From contig OZ038454.1 in NCBI GenBank assembly GCA_964036195.1, positions 1,488,001 to 1,552,000 of the forward strand: a DNA stretch of 64,000 nucleotides. Direction: 5' to 3'. How positions within the stretch are numbered: the first letter of the stretch is position 1; every line of letters starts with the position of its first letter. The notes under the pieces are model-generated. The model was not told the origin of the DNA. It did not search any database and was given only the letters and a program-made list of their open reading frames with translations. A program made the translations under genes and the position numbers. Origin of the DNA: Sphaerolaimus hirsutus (taxonomy: Eukaryota > Nematoda > Chromadorea > Monhysterida > Sphaerolaimidae). Positions 22,022 through 34,700 of this stretch are shown one piece after another.

Positions 22022-23967
22022 TAGGGTGTCAAAAAATTTTTTTACGGAAAACGGAAAGGTAATTTTTTTTCACTTTACGGAAAACAGAAAACGGAAAGGT
22101 AAAAAAAAAATTTCTACCGGAAAACGGAAAACGGAAAGGTAAAAAAATTTCACTCAGCGGAAAACTGAAAACGGAAAGGTAAAAAAAATTGTTGGCCGGA
22201 AAACGGAAAACAGAAAAATGAAATGCCGGAAAACGGAAAACGGAAAGCAAAATTTTCACGGAAATGGAAAAAAATAAAGTGAAATTGGCACGGTAATATA
22301 CAAATTTGCAGAAGGAAAACCTGCATGCAGGTTTGCCTGTTTGGCTTTGATTGTGGTAGCTGTACATTCTGCAACTATGGATCATGCCTGTAACTTCACT
22401 TGTAGTTCAAGCTTAACTGAACCAACAAAAAATCATCAAAAAGTAGCCATAGTGACCATAGGAAAGGAAACACTACGACAATTTCACAGTCTAGAAGCAG
22501 TGGGAATTACTGATGACCCCTATGCAATTGATGACGACATTGCAGAGGAGATGATAATAAATAGCATAAAATTCAATGACAACAACAAACGATACTATAT
22601 TGACTGGCTGTATAAAGAGAGTATCAGTGACCTGCCCACGGGAAAAGCAGAAGCCTTGGTGTGGTTTAAATCACTGATAAGAAAATTCAACAAAGATCCA
22701 AACGTATACCAACAATACCAGAAAGTTTTGGACAACCAACTAGAAAAGGGACCAATTGAGATCTGTGATGACAAAACAGACAACAAGGGGATTCATTACC
22801 TGCCACACCAGCCAAATTGGGCAAATTGACATCATGCAGAATCGTGTACGATGGGTCGGCAGGTAAGCCCAGTTTCAACAAGTGCTTTTTTAGAGGACCA
22901 ATTACAACACCATTAGCACTGGGCCTACTCCTGAGGTTCAGGGCAGGCAATCTAGCATTAATTGCCGATATTGAAAAAGCATTTTTGCAAATAGGATTGC
23001 ATGACCAAGCTAGAGACTACACACAATTTTTCTGGCTGAAAGATGCCTCAAAACCAGTAACTGAAAATAACTTAATAGTACTTCGTTTTAAACGCGTACT
23101 GTTTGGACTTGTCTGCAGCCCAGCAATTTTGGGAGCAGTCATAAAATACCATTTAAATATGACAATAAACAACATGAATGAATATGAAGAAAATGAAGGG
23201 GAACGAAACCAGTTGGCGATGATAATAAACAACATTTACGTCGATAACTTCATCATGTCACGAATGAAGTTGAAGCTTTAGAACTATATTACAAAGTCAA
23301 AGCTTTATTTAACCAATGTTCTATGAACATGAGGGAATGGCTGTCAAATTCCAGATCAGTCATGAATGAAATAGCAGAAAACAACAGGAGTCCAAAGGTG
23401 AATAAAATTGTTGCAGTAATGGGCATGAAATAAAATCACCAAATGGACATGCTGGCAATATCAACACCAAAATTGCAAATTGACAGCATCACAACACCAA
23501 CCAGACGAAACTTGAATAAATTATTGGTTTCAGCATATGACCCAATTGGGTTCACAGCACCTGTTTCACTGACCCTGAAATCCCTGTTGTCAATGCTGCT
23601 CCAAGAGACAAAAACAACACAATGGGATGAGCCAATTGAAGATAAATACAGATTGGAAAAACAATGGAAAAATGCCAGAAAACTGAAAATCGAGCCAGAA
23701 AATGAAAAAATGGCCTGGTAAAAGGGAAATGGAAAGGTAAAAATTTTTCAGCCGGAAAACGGAAAAATGGGCCGGAAAAATGGAAATGGAAAGGTAAAAA
23801 ATTTTCAGCTGCCGGAAAACGGAAAACGGAAAGGTAAAAATTTTTCGGCTGCCGGAAAACGGAAAGGTAAAAAATTTTCAGCTGCCGGAAAACGGAAAAC
23901 GGAAAGGTAAAAAATTGTCCTGCGGAAAGGCAGAAACGGAAAACGGAAACGGAAATTTGACACCCTA
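22022..23967. mobile_element. hAT-like MITE (TAGGGTGTCAA family) carrying a BEL/Pao pol fragment
   Basis: Begins TAGGGTGTCAA and ends TTGACACCCTA. Both flanks are made of ACGGAAAACGGAAAGG motifs. The flanking octamers TTATAAAT and TTAAAAAG match at 6 of 8 bases, a decayed target duplication. Related 374-607 bp copies in this window have only the motif arrays and a conserved middle (AACCTGCATG...GTTTGGCT). Here that middle is followed by about 1.4 kb of retrotransposon pol. Confidence 0.85.
22355..23735 (+). pseudogene. BEL/Pao-type retrotransposon polymerase fragment
   Basis: Three frame-shifted pieces: to 22829 (KFNDNNKRYYIDWLYKE, KGIHYLPHQP), 22817-23281 (SCRIVYDGSAGKPSFN, LLRFRAGNLALIADIEKAFL, VLFGLVCSPAILGAV), 23443-23721 (LVSAYDPIGFTAPV, WDEPIEDKY). 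The order and motifs match BEL/Pao Pol: YLPH, RVVFDAS, LLRFR, DIEKMF, then YDPLG. The catalytic YVDD box reads YVDN, and there is a stop plus frame changes, so it is dead. No LTR, protease, RNase H or complete integrase was recognised. It sits inside a hAT-like element (22022-23967), between two arrays of that element's CGGAAA motif. Confidence 0.85.
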
Positions 23968-23975
23968 TTAAAAAG

Positions 23976-24241
23976 ACCGTATTTTCTCTAAATACCCCCC
24001 CCCCTCGAAATAAACACTATGAATTTATAACCCCCTCCCACGAAATACCCGCCCCCCTCAAAATAGACACTATGGGCACACGTTACAAACCACAATTTAG
24101 TACTGGGATCTCAAAAAAATTTTTGGCGAAATAATAACCCCCTCGAAATGCCCCCCTCATTTACCCCCCCCCCCCCCTAAAAATTTCCACTCTGAAAAAA
24201 TAAACAACCGGGGGGGGAGGGTCATTCGAGGAAATACGGTA
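23976..24241. repeat. Fold-back element adjoining the pol-carrying hAT element
   Basis: ACCGTATTTTCTCTAAATACC ... CATTCGAGGAAATACGGTA. Starts 9 bp after the right end of the 22022-23967 element. Confidence 0.8.
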
Positions 24242-27200
24242 TATATAATAGTTGATATGGGCAATTGGCACATTTTGTGAAGAATTGGCGATTTTGTCGA
24301 TGTGAAGGTTTGAATAAAACATCTCTTGTGACTTGGCACATGGGTATATGGCACGGAAGGAAAAAGTGCTGAGCAAAGTTATGAAAGTGCAAAGTGTTAA
24401 AGCTGTTTTTTGACAGTTATTATTATTTGAAATCTGTTTTAACTTAGCGTCTCAAGTTCAAGTGGCACTTGACCTGCCACTTCATACCTTTACTCATCAA
24501 CACTTAACACTTTTTCTCATCCTTTTCACTTGCAATATTGACACCGGAATATTTGATGCCAAAATGTTTGTCGGTATTTTTGGTAATCGTCACATCGTCA
24601 AACGATGGAAAATCGTGTTAAAAATATAATGATGAAATTTTAGTTGTATCGAATATTTTAATTTCGTTTAATTCGTTTAATTTTTTAGTTCACTTTGTAA
24701 ATGAAAATATTGTAATACTAATTGAAAAATCGAACATTGGCTGTGTAACAAATGTAGCAATGTGTCTACACACACTAGTTTTCACCGTGACTTCGTGTGA
24801 AAACTGAAATTTTTAAAGTGTAAATTAATCAACACGGTTGAAGTACTTACTTAAGTTCAAATTTCAATTGAAATTAATGAAAGTTTAACTTTGAAAATTT
24901 GAAAACTAAAACACATATAGCATACAAAAAGAGTAGGCTGGATGTGGCCATGTGGCCATTTCAGTTTTCACATCAGTCACCGTGAAAACTAGTGTGTGTA
25001 GGGCCAATGGGCCAATCGACATAGTCGACATCGCAAATTCGTGTCAACTGAAAGTCGACTCACTACCTAGTGTGTGTAGGTCCATTTATGTCTTCTGGAA
25101 TCTTCACCAATATGCGGCAGATTTTCGTTTGTAAGTATTTACTTTCCATAAATAAATACCCCAAATCAGAAAGCAATTCTCTTTTGAAAAAATTCTAAAA
25201 ATATCTTTATTGACCTTCAGTGATACTGAAAGATCGAAAGTATTCTAAACTTATTTCGAAAATATTTTTGATTCCTATCGCTATAAATAAATGAACATCG
25301 CCGTTCATAAAAAATGGCAAAAAACGGCACTCATGATGTCACCATTTCGTAAATCAATACATTTCGTATTCATACCAAAGTAGTCAATTGATTATACCGT
25401 ATTTCTACGAATAGAAATGCGATCTCCAATAGAAGGGTGAATAACTGCTGGAACTGTGCCAAATGATTCAAAACAATCAAACATGTCAGTGGACGCTTTG
25501 GTGATGTAAATAATGATTTTGATCCACTGATTTTGTGCTTTTTCAAGATGAAATTTTGAATGAACTCATGGAGGATAACAAAAAATAGCTGAAAAATGCT
25601 ATTTTGCTTGGCAGAACTCAAAAAAGTAGCTGAAAAAATGCTATTTTGCTTGGCAGAACTCAAAAAAGTAGCTGAAAAAATGCTACTTTGCTTGACAGAA
25701 CTCAAACAAATAGCTGAAAAAATGATGAAAAAAATTGAAGGGCGTCTTCCGATAGAAGGCCGGGTAAAAACGTTTTCGAAAAAATAGAAGGGCGTCATTC
25801 CATTAGAAGAAATATGGTATAGCATGTAAATATATCTTATGAAATGTAGGGAAATCTGATTCAATGTAATACCTAAATTAGGTAATTTGCCGGAAAAAAG
25901 TTCACCAAAATGCATTGAATTCCTGCATCTTGAATCTTGATTTTTTCATTGTAAGAACTTTTTTAACATACCAAACTACTTTATGTAATTAACGTATTCA
26001 CATAGGAATGTGGATCAAACACGACTGCAATAAACTGAAAACTGTGTTTCACTATTTTCCATTCAGTCTCAATGTCAACGTGTTCACTAGCGTTGGTAAT
26101 ATGCCATTTTAACGGCGCCCAGATTTAAAATATTTTATAATTTTTTTCGATCAGTACAATAGTTATGACGGTTAAAATAAATCACACTTCATTCTTTTGT
26201 TATTGTCTGGCTGCATGAATTGTTCCCACACTTCCAGATGCTTCACGTGTATTCACAGTTATATTTATGCTAACTTTATGCTAATTGTGCAGTTGTTAAA
26301 AAATGTTGAAATACTTTTACTCAAAAAGTATGTATACTCAGATACCATATACTCAAATTCCTCGCAGAAAGTATATGTACTCAGCTTTGTGTATATTTCT
26401 GAAAGTATCTGAGTACAGAAAGTGTTCTTGAATTCTTCTACCATGTGCAGTACAAATTTTATAGTAAATATTACATGCATGTTGGAACTTCACAATGAGG
26501 TACCTAATTATATATTGAGCAGTAAGTAAACTTGAAATATTTGTGTAAATACATATACATTTCTCCCTGAAAAGGCACCGGTACTCAATTCTCCATACAT
26601 TTAAGTGTCTGAGTACAGCAGCGTAAAAAGGTACATTCCATTCCCAGGGTTACATTGAAATAACATTCTCAGTTTTGGTCAGTGAATCAATCTGAAATTT
26701 AGATATTTACATATATTTACTCAGAAAAAAAGAGTGGTAAATACTTATAAGTTTTAACAACTCAGCTTTGGACATCTATGGCTGTGTTTGTGATGTGACA
26801 GTGTACATATTTCAACTTTGCATTCCCATCCCACAGATGTTTATGTGAAAACATTTGTTAAGAAACCAGTTAGTACCTATACAGATTTATAGAAAAAGTT
26901 GATGAAAAGTTTGAAAACTATCCTGAAAAATCATCAAAGCCACCGTTCACTGTCAGAAATTCAAAACACATTATCTACGTGCTAAAGGTAAAATGTCATA
27001 ATTTTATCAATTGATTTTTTGTGTTCTCATAATTTTACACGGGCTGTGTTTGAATCCCCCTGTAAAATCTCAGCAGCAATATAGCCTTCCAAAATAATAG
27101 TGCTTGTGTATGTCATAATGTCCCTGCACACACTAGTTAACTAATTAAATTTAAATGTTTTTGTGAACTCCTAAATTGGGAGTTGGAGTGTTATTGACTG

Positions 27201-28179
27201 TCACTGACGAACACCTGATTCCAGTAAACTCAAATGCCATTCAAAGGTTATGTATGAGTTTACTAATTTTTGTTTACTGGCAGTAAACAAGTGTGTTCAG
27301 CGCCAACTCGATAGTTTACCTACATTGCAAAACTCCTTATGTTTTAAAACTTTAAAGTGAAAAACACTTGACAACTAAAATTTCCCACTTTAAATTTTCC
27401 CAACCCTAGTTAAAAGTCACGAAAATTGGCGCGGACACATGGGCGCCCATGCGTGTACACGTTTAATTTTACAACGCAAATTTACAAAATTAACCAGGTG
27501 CTTTTGTTTTAGCGTCTGGGTTCAACAAAATTGCGAACTTTCCGCATGAGTGCGTTCTTTTAAATAAACTTGACTTCATAATTTGGTGCAAACATGAGAC
27601 TCTAAATGGAAATATGACACTTTATTTGATGGATTTCAATTGTTGAATGTGTTTGGGATGGACCTGTTTAGAATATTTGGGGAGTTTCATTCTAAAAATG
27701 CATACCTATATCCAAGTTTTTCGATTTTTCAAAATCGCATTTTAAAGTTTGACGCCTTAGTGAACTTTTAGAATGGAACTCCCCATTTATCGTCATTACT
27801 TGTCAAACTTCGAAATTTCCGAAAACCTAAATTATAACCCTTGCCCTTCGAATTCATTTGGCACATCAAAATAACATGATAAAGCAACATAAAAATAGCA
27901 TGAGAATAAGGTCGCTATTCTAAAAGAAATTTTGATAACGTGGGAAATTGACGTATCGCTCAGGGTAGAATTAGTATTGGGTCACACAGAGCCACCTACT
28001 CGGAAATCGATGAAATGCGATCATGTGAATATTTATGATTTTGGTGTACTTCACGAAAGCGCTTCACACTAGTCTAGGTCTACAGGCAATCAAAAACTCA
28101 TTTTCCTTGCGATCGGGGGAGGGCAGTCCCATCCGACGTAGGCTCATCCCACATCTAAATCTATTTTGTCTCTCAATTA
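24242..28179. other. Intergenic region before protease copy A
   Basis: Contains MITE fragments (24765-25080), the AATAGAAGG element (25395-25820), a partial AGTTGTTAAAA-type end near 26290 and a palindrome of GGGGAGTTTCATTCTAAAA near 27676-27786. No coding exon seen. Confidence 0.45.
25395..25820. repeat. Fold-back element with AATAGAAGG units and 42-bp tandem repeat
   Basis: TACCGTATTTCTACGAATAGAA ... CATTAGAAGAAATATGGTA. It keeps the TACCGTATTTC terminus of the G-rich family but its sub-terminal unit is AATAGAAGGGCG. Inside, three 42-bp units (about 25590-25720) carry TGCTATTTTGCTTGGCAGAACTC and stay in frame (LFCLAELKKVAEK), but no gene context supports translation. Confidence 0.75.
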
Positions 28180-28656
28180 CAGAGTTGTTAAAAGTACTGC
28201 ACTTTTTTGAAGTAAACGTAAACGTAAAGTATTTTATTTTCACTCAACCCTGAGTACAGAAAACGTAAAGTGTGTTTTAAATACTTTTACACTTCGTAAA
28301 ACGTGAGTAAAATACTTTTTGTCAGAGAAAACGTAAAACTGAGTATTTTTTCTCACAGAAAATGTAAAAATGAGTATTTTTCTCACACAAAATGTTTAAA
28401 TGAGCATTTTCTCCCACAGAAAACGTAAAAATAAGAAATTTTGTCAACTTTTACTCAAGAATACATCAATTATGTGTTTTTATCTCCTGATGTCACCTAT
28501 GTCCCGCTTAAATACGTTTTCGGTACTCGTGTACTTTCAAAAAGTACGCGAGTAAGTGCGTACCGGTATTTTTTCAGGAGGCAACGTAAACGTATTTACG
28601 CAGTACTCGCGTATCCGTATTTATCGAGTAAACGTAAATACGTTTTAACAACTATG
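28180..28656. mobile_element. hAT-like MITE, CAGAGTTGTTAAAA family, upstream of protease copy A
   Basis: CAGAGTTGTTAAAA ... TTTTAACAACTATG, flanks CTCAATTA and CTCAAATA (7 of 8). The interior is repeated AACGTAAA/TTTTACT motifs. It ends 72 bp before the start codon of copy A, so it occupies the promoter or 5' UTR. Confidence 0.88.
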
Positions 28657-28728
28657 CTCAAATAGACTGTATTTAATTTAGGGACTACACCGGCAAAAGG
28701 GACACGCAAATATAGCTGAAACAACAAT

Positions 28729-31700
28729 ATGCCAAAACACATAGCGCTCTGCGTGCTCGCTACAGTCTTACGCTTGGCACAGTGCCAAAAAACATTCACT
28801 GTGAGCGGTGCAGGCAGGACCAAGACCATAGAATCTGATAATTGGCCCAACAAATACCCTAATAATGTGCAGCGTAGATGGATTTTCAAGGGGGCAGATC
28901 CAACCATGGTAGGTAAATATTGAATTTTGGCTGGTGATGTATGAAAGGGCAATGTAAATATTTGGGGTCTGGTGTGATTGGTCAAAAGCAAAGTTGTTAA
29001 AATACCGGTATTTTTGGAAAGTGTAAGCGTAAATACACTTTCCGAATTTAGTGTATGGATACTGTAAGCGTAAGGTATTTTTAAAATACCTAGGTAAGTG
29101 TAAAAAAGTGTAAGTGAGTGCTCTCGCTGTTGAGGATCGGACGACACCCTTCCTTTCACTTTTAGATGAATTTACTGATCATTTCCATTTATTTTTCACA
29201 TTATCATCATCAAATACAGTCAAACCACAATAACACAACAAATACACACTGTTCAACACCAGGGGTCTAGTACGACAGTACGAAATTTTTACGACCCACT
29301 CATATTTCACCACAATTTATATTTATTTTGCTATTTTCAGTGAGCTATTGCACACGTGCAGTTACTTTTTGACACATATTCTCGTTCAATTTCTCTTTTG
29401 TAGTTTCACGCTTTTTCAAAAGCGTAAAACTGGCCCGTGTGAAATTCTTTTTACACTTTTTTAACCGGGTAATTTGACTGGGAAAGTGTAAAAAAAGTGA
29501 ACGGGTATTTTATAAAAGTGTAAGCGTAAGTGTAAATAAAAAATACCCATTTACCCGTGTATTTCGGGTAAGTGTAAATACACTTTTGCAACTGTGGTCA
29601 AAAGCGCCATGCGGTCTTCATGCGGTCTCTTCGTGATGACAAAAATTTCAATGTTTCAACATCTTTTGCAGATGAAAATGAAATATTTGATATACTGGGC
29701 GGATCGCAAAGTATGCGCCGAATCCTATCATAATTTGATGATTTAAATATTGTGATAAATCTTGCAATAACTCATTCCATAGTAAAAACGAAATATTATG
29801 ACAAAAACTGTATAATTCTTGGTTCATAATTCAGATGGACTATGGTAGGTTTCAATACTAAGTGTAATATCCGATGTCGTGATCGATCAAGATTTGATCA
29901 GCCTCAATGCCTTGAACAAACATAAAATTTCATTTAGGTATTCATTCTTGTTGGTGTGGGTTGTCAGAGGAATTTGTACTTTGTAATTTGTCATTCACAG
30001 TGGCAAAAACAGGAAAATGAAAAAATGTCTCATTTTATTTACCGTATTACCTCGAAATACCCCCATGGGGGTTTATTATTTCGCCAGCAAAATTTGAGGG
30101 GGGTTAATTCGAGGGGGGGTTTATTCGAGGGTTTTTTTTATTGTTTCGCCAGAAATTTTTCGTAAGTTTCGTAGTAAATAGGCATTTGCATACCCAAAAC
30201 AGGTAATAAATGTGTCCAAACAGGATACATTTGGACATAAAAACGTAGATAGCTACACACACTCGTCCATGTGTAGCTGCAATGCAAATTAACAGTAATA
30301 TACATCATGCACATTGCATACATGACGTATTTATTATGTACATGACGTACATCATTCCGAAGGGGGGGTATTTCGAGGGGGGGGGTTATTATTTCCCCAG
30401 CCCATTTTGAGGGGGGGTTTATTCGAGGGGGGGGGTTACTTCAAGGGGGTGGGGGATAATTCGAGGTAATACGGTATATGTAATTTCTCATTGTTTTTAA
30501 GAGAGATTATATTGTTTCTTCGAGAGATTTGACATATGTTACATACCTGTAATTATGTTTTCTACAAGTGTATGTTTTCTGGGAGATTTAGAAACACGTT
30601 TTCCAAAGCCGGTTTCTAAAGTTTAAAAATTTGTAAAACATACATTTTAGCTAGTCAGTGGATGATAAAGCTTTTCCAATACTGGTATACCGTATTACCT
30701 CCAATATAAGGCATCCCTCTAATATAAGGTACCCTCTAATATAAGGTATAACTTTTGGCTATTTTGAACGTGATGAAATAAATATAAGGTACCCTCTAAT
30801 ATAAGGCACAGCTGGCTTCTTGCCAAAACGCGCAAAATCAACAAAATGGTCGCCAAACATGGCGGAAAATGATGAAAATGGTGCCGAAGGGCACTGCGAT
30901 AACTCTTCGTCGACTTCTGCCATTTTGTAGTAATACTGTACCACCTATTTCGTACATTCTAATTTGAAAAAATGAATTTATGGTTCTTAACTGTTGGTAA
31001 AATTTCTTAAAAATCTGGTGAAAATAATTGAAGGTACCCTCTAATATAAGGCATAACTTTTGGCTCGAAAAATCTGATGAAAACAATATAAGGTATAGCT
31101 TATATTAGAGGTAATACAAAACGGTATACTCCGGTTACTTTACACCCTGCACGCGTGGTTCCCGCTGGAAGTGTGCCAACGATGGTTAACGCGTCCGAGT
31201 CTCATAAAAAGATGACAAAATTGATTGTTGTTATAATGTTATTCATTAAAATATTCACATCGATGAATTTTTTCATTTTTCGACGGAAATCGCAAGATTT
31301 AATAATCATTGGCACGCTTCCAACACGAGACATGAATCAGTGCGAAGGCAGAGTATCATGTACGCCGAGTATATGTATTATATTTTGCAGCCCTTACATG
31401 TTCACTTCGGGCGTCCTTTCTCACTGGGTGACATGCTCTTTGGATTTACTGGAGTTCACTGCTTTGACTTTGTCGCAATCTTCGATGAGATCACACCGCC
31501 CCAACCAGTTTGCCATTTTGCTGACATTTATACAGGTTCGGCAGATTTACCTACAATGGAATAATATTTTGGTCCCATTTCATTTGGTTCCATCTCATTC
31601 ATTCCCAATTGTAACGTAACGATCAGAGTTGTTAAAATTACTGAACTTTTATAAAGTGAACGTAAATGTAAAGTATTTTATTTTTACTTTTACACTGCGT

Positions 31701-34700
31701 AAAAGGTGAGTAAAATACTTTTTCCAGAGAAAACGTAAAAAATCACCATTTTTTTCGGGGAAAACGTAAAAAATCACCATTTTTTCAGGGAAAACGTAAA
31801 AAATCACCATTTTTCAGGGAAAACGTAAAATGGGGTATTTTCTTCTCACAGAAAACGTAAAAGTGAGTATTTTTCTCACTAAAATAATGTAAAATGTAGA
31901 TTGGTGTTTTTTCAATTTTTACTCTGAAATACATCAAATGTGTTTTTCTCTCCTGATAAGTATTTCTTAGGAAAATGTCCCATGTTTGTCACTTTCTGTC
32001 TGGCAAAATGAAATTTTCTGTCCCTTTAAAATACGTTTTCTGTGCAAGTAGTAGTATTTTTTCTGGAGAAAACATAAACGTATTTACGCAGTACGCGAGT
32101 AAACGTATTTATCGAGTAAATGTAAATACGTTTTAACAACTATGGTAACGATGAAAAATGGATGTCAATACTTTAAATCGCACTTAATTTCATTCTGGTC
32201 GTTTTTACAACTACCGTATTTCCTTGAAATACCCCTTGAACTAACCCCCCTCGAAATACCCTCTTTTCGAGTAGTGGAAGAATGCCCCTCCCTCGAAATA
32301 CCCCCCCCCGTCTTGAATGAGGTACATCATGTATACAATGTACTGTACATGATGTATTTATTGGAGCCAAATCTCATCGCAGCTATACATAGAGTAGTTT
32401 GTATAGCTATTTAAATATGTACATTTGAATTTTGTAATAGATCCCGTATGGTGACGTTTATTACCAGTATTGGGTATGTAAAAGCCCATTATTTACTATG
32501 ATATTTACGAAAATTTTTGGCGAAGAAACCCCCCTCGAATAAGCCCCCCTCGAAATCCCCCCTCAAAATGTCCACTCTGAATAATAACCCCCTGGGGGTA
32601 TTTCGAGGAAATTCGGTAGTAATCATTGCATTGCAATGATACAATACAATCAACAAACAATTTCAAATCCACAGCCGTCGAAAAAACCCTGAATAACTTC
32701 CCTCCTCAAACAACCCAACAGTAGTGATGTAAAGGCACCGGGGCACCGGTGCCCCGGTGCTGGGCACCGAAGGGCACCAGCACCGGTGCTGGTGCGGTGC
32801 CGTTGCAATCTTCAGGGGTGCCATGCCGGTGCCGGTGCCATTTTTTTCAGAATAGCACCGGTGCCGGTGCGGTGCGGTGCCATTTTTTTGCCGGTGCCAA
32901 AGGTGCTAGCACCAGGGCCAAATAAAAGGCACTGGGAAAGGCACCGGCCAAGGCTTCATGTGCTGTGCAATTTTGTCCACAGTATGTGCTTATTCATATT
33001 TCAAAAAACAGCGATATATTTACCCAACCGTTTTTGCCTATTTTGTAAACCTCCCATCAAATAAATATACCTACTGTGAAATCCATTATAATCGAATCTA
33101 AAATTTTGTTAAATTTTAAATCATTTTTATATTTTATATTTTATTACTTGTTTGTTCAAAATTTGTTGTCAGTTTATGACAGAGATAGTTCCATTCTCTG
33201 TACAGCAATGACTCCGATCAGTAGACAATAGTGGCCATGGACATTGCAGTGAATTAAATATTTTATCTTTCATTTGTAATCATTGTAATTGCTTCATAAA
33301 AGTGATTGCCACATCATTCTGATCATTTTAAGTGCTCAACCATCAAAATCGGTTGAGTATTCATGGAAATATGCACTTCCAAAGGTGAGACCACTGAGAA
33401 ACTGCCCGATATTTACTTCATAAATTCCAGCCCGGTGCGGTGCCTTTCGGTGCTAGCACCGGCAACCCGCCGGTGCCCTTCGGTGCCGGTGCCATTTTTT
33501 CGAAAAGGCACCGGTGCCGGTGCGGTGCGGTGCCATTTTCTGGCCGGTGCCCCAGGGTGCCAGGTGCCCTTTTCATGCGTTGGCAAAGGTGCCGGTTCGG
33601 TGCGGTGCCATTTTTCCCGGTGCCTTTAACATCACTACCCAACAGTCTAAGAAGTGAGACAATAAACAACTCACCCGGGGATTTATTCGAGGATATACGG
33701 TACACATTCTGATTTCAGTACCACTCGAATACTGCAAAATAACTCGCAGTTGTGGCAATATGTGGTAAAAAACTACCATCTGATTTCAAAACAAAAGAGT
33801 CTACAATCACAATCGATTTCTGCACTGATTCGAGTTCAACTGACAGTGGTTTCCAGATTACTGTGTCGCAACCGTGGGGTGATGCAGGTAAATAAATACA
33901 ATGACAACATTTGGAGGTTTGGGGATAGCGTTTAGTGTTTAGCGCTCAAACGATTTATAGCTTTTCGATATGTGATATTCGATATTTTTCCTTGAAACTC
34001 GATATTTGATGACGATACGATATTGACCTTTTATATCGATATTCGATATTTGATGTTGTTTTCTGAAAGTATCAAATACTATGAAGCAGGGGTCTCCTAG
34101 GGGGTGGGGCTGGGGTAGTCATGGAATGGCGCCATTTGAGGGCGCCAAAGGGCGCCAGCATGGTTTCAAAGTGACCGGCTTTAGATAATCGAAATCTACC
34201 ATAAAAACGGACGAAATGGTGTTATACTCGGCGGACATGATACTCTGCCCTCGCACTCACTTATGTCTCACATTGGAAGCGTGCCAACGGTGACAGAGCG
34301 TGCCATTTTTGTATAAAATATGAAGAAATAATTGTTGTGAATAAGTTAATGCATTTATAGAGTTATAACAGAGGTGACTTTTCTAACTTTTTATAAAAAT
34401 TGCACGCGTAAGTCGTTGGCACGCTTCCAGCGGGAACCACGCGTGCAGGGTGTAAAGTAATTGGAGTATAATTGATTTTTTCGTCCAACGGGTTCATCAG
34501 ACCCGTCTGACCGATCGGAAGCTGAGAATGATGAACCATCGAACATGCAAACCCATCAATCAATAGATTCAAATTGTCTTTCACTTCAAGAAAACATTTG
34601 CGAGCAGAAACCAATAAAACGAAACTTTAACTGGATGAATTTTTTGTTAAATGACAATTTTCATTGTGTTTGAATTGTATGTCAAGTGGGGGTATGATTT

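Noticed and set aside
25370-25915. 181-codon minus-strand open frame with repeated LSSAKQNSIF
   Set aside because: It is the 42-bp tandem repeat inside a non-coding fold-back element, with no start context or neighbouring exon.
28596-29159. 187-codon minus-strand frame over copy A exon 1
   Set aside because: Antisense shadow. The plus strand has a signal peptide and CUB start conserved in copy B.
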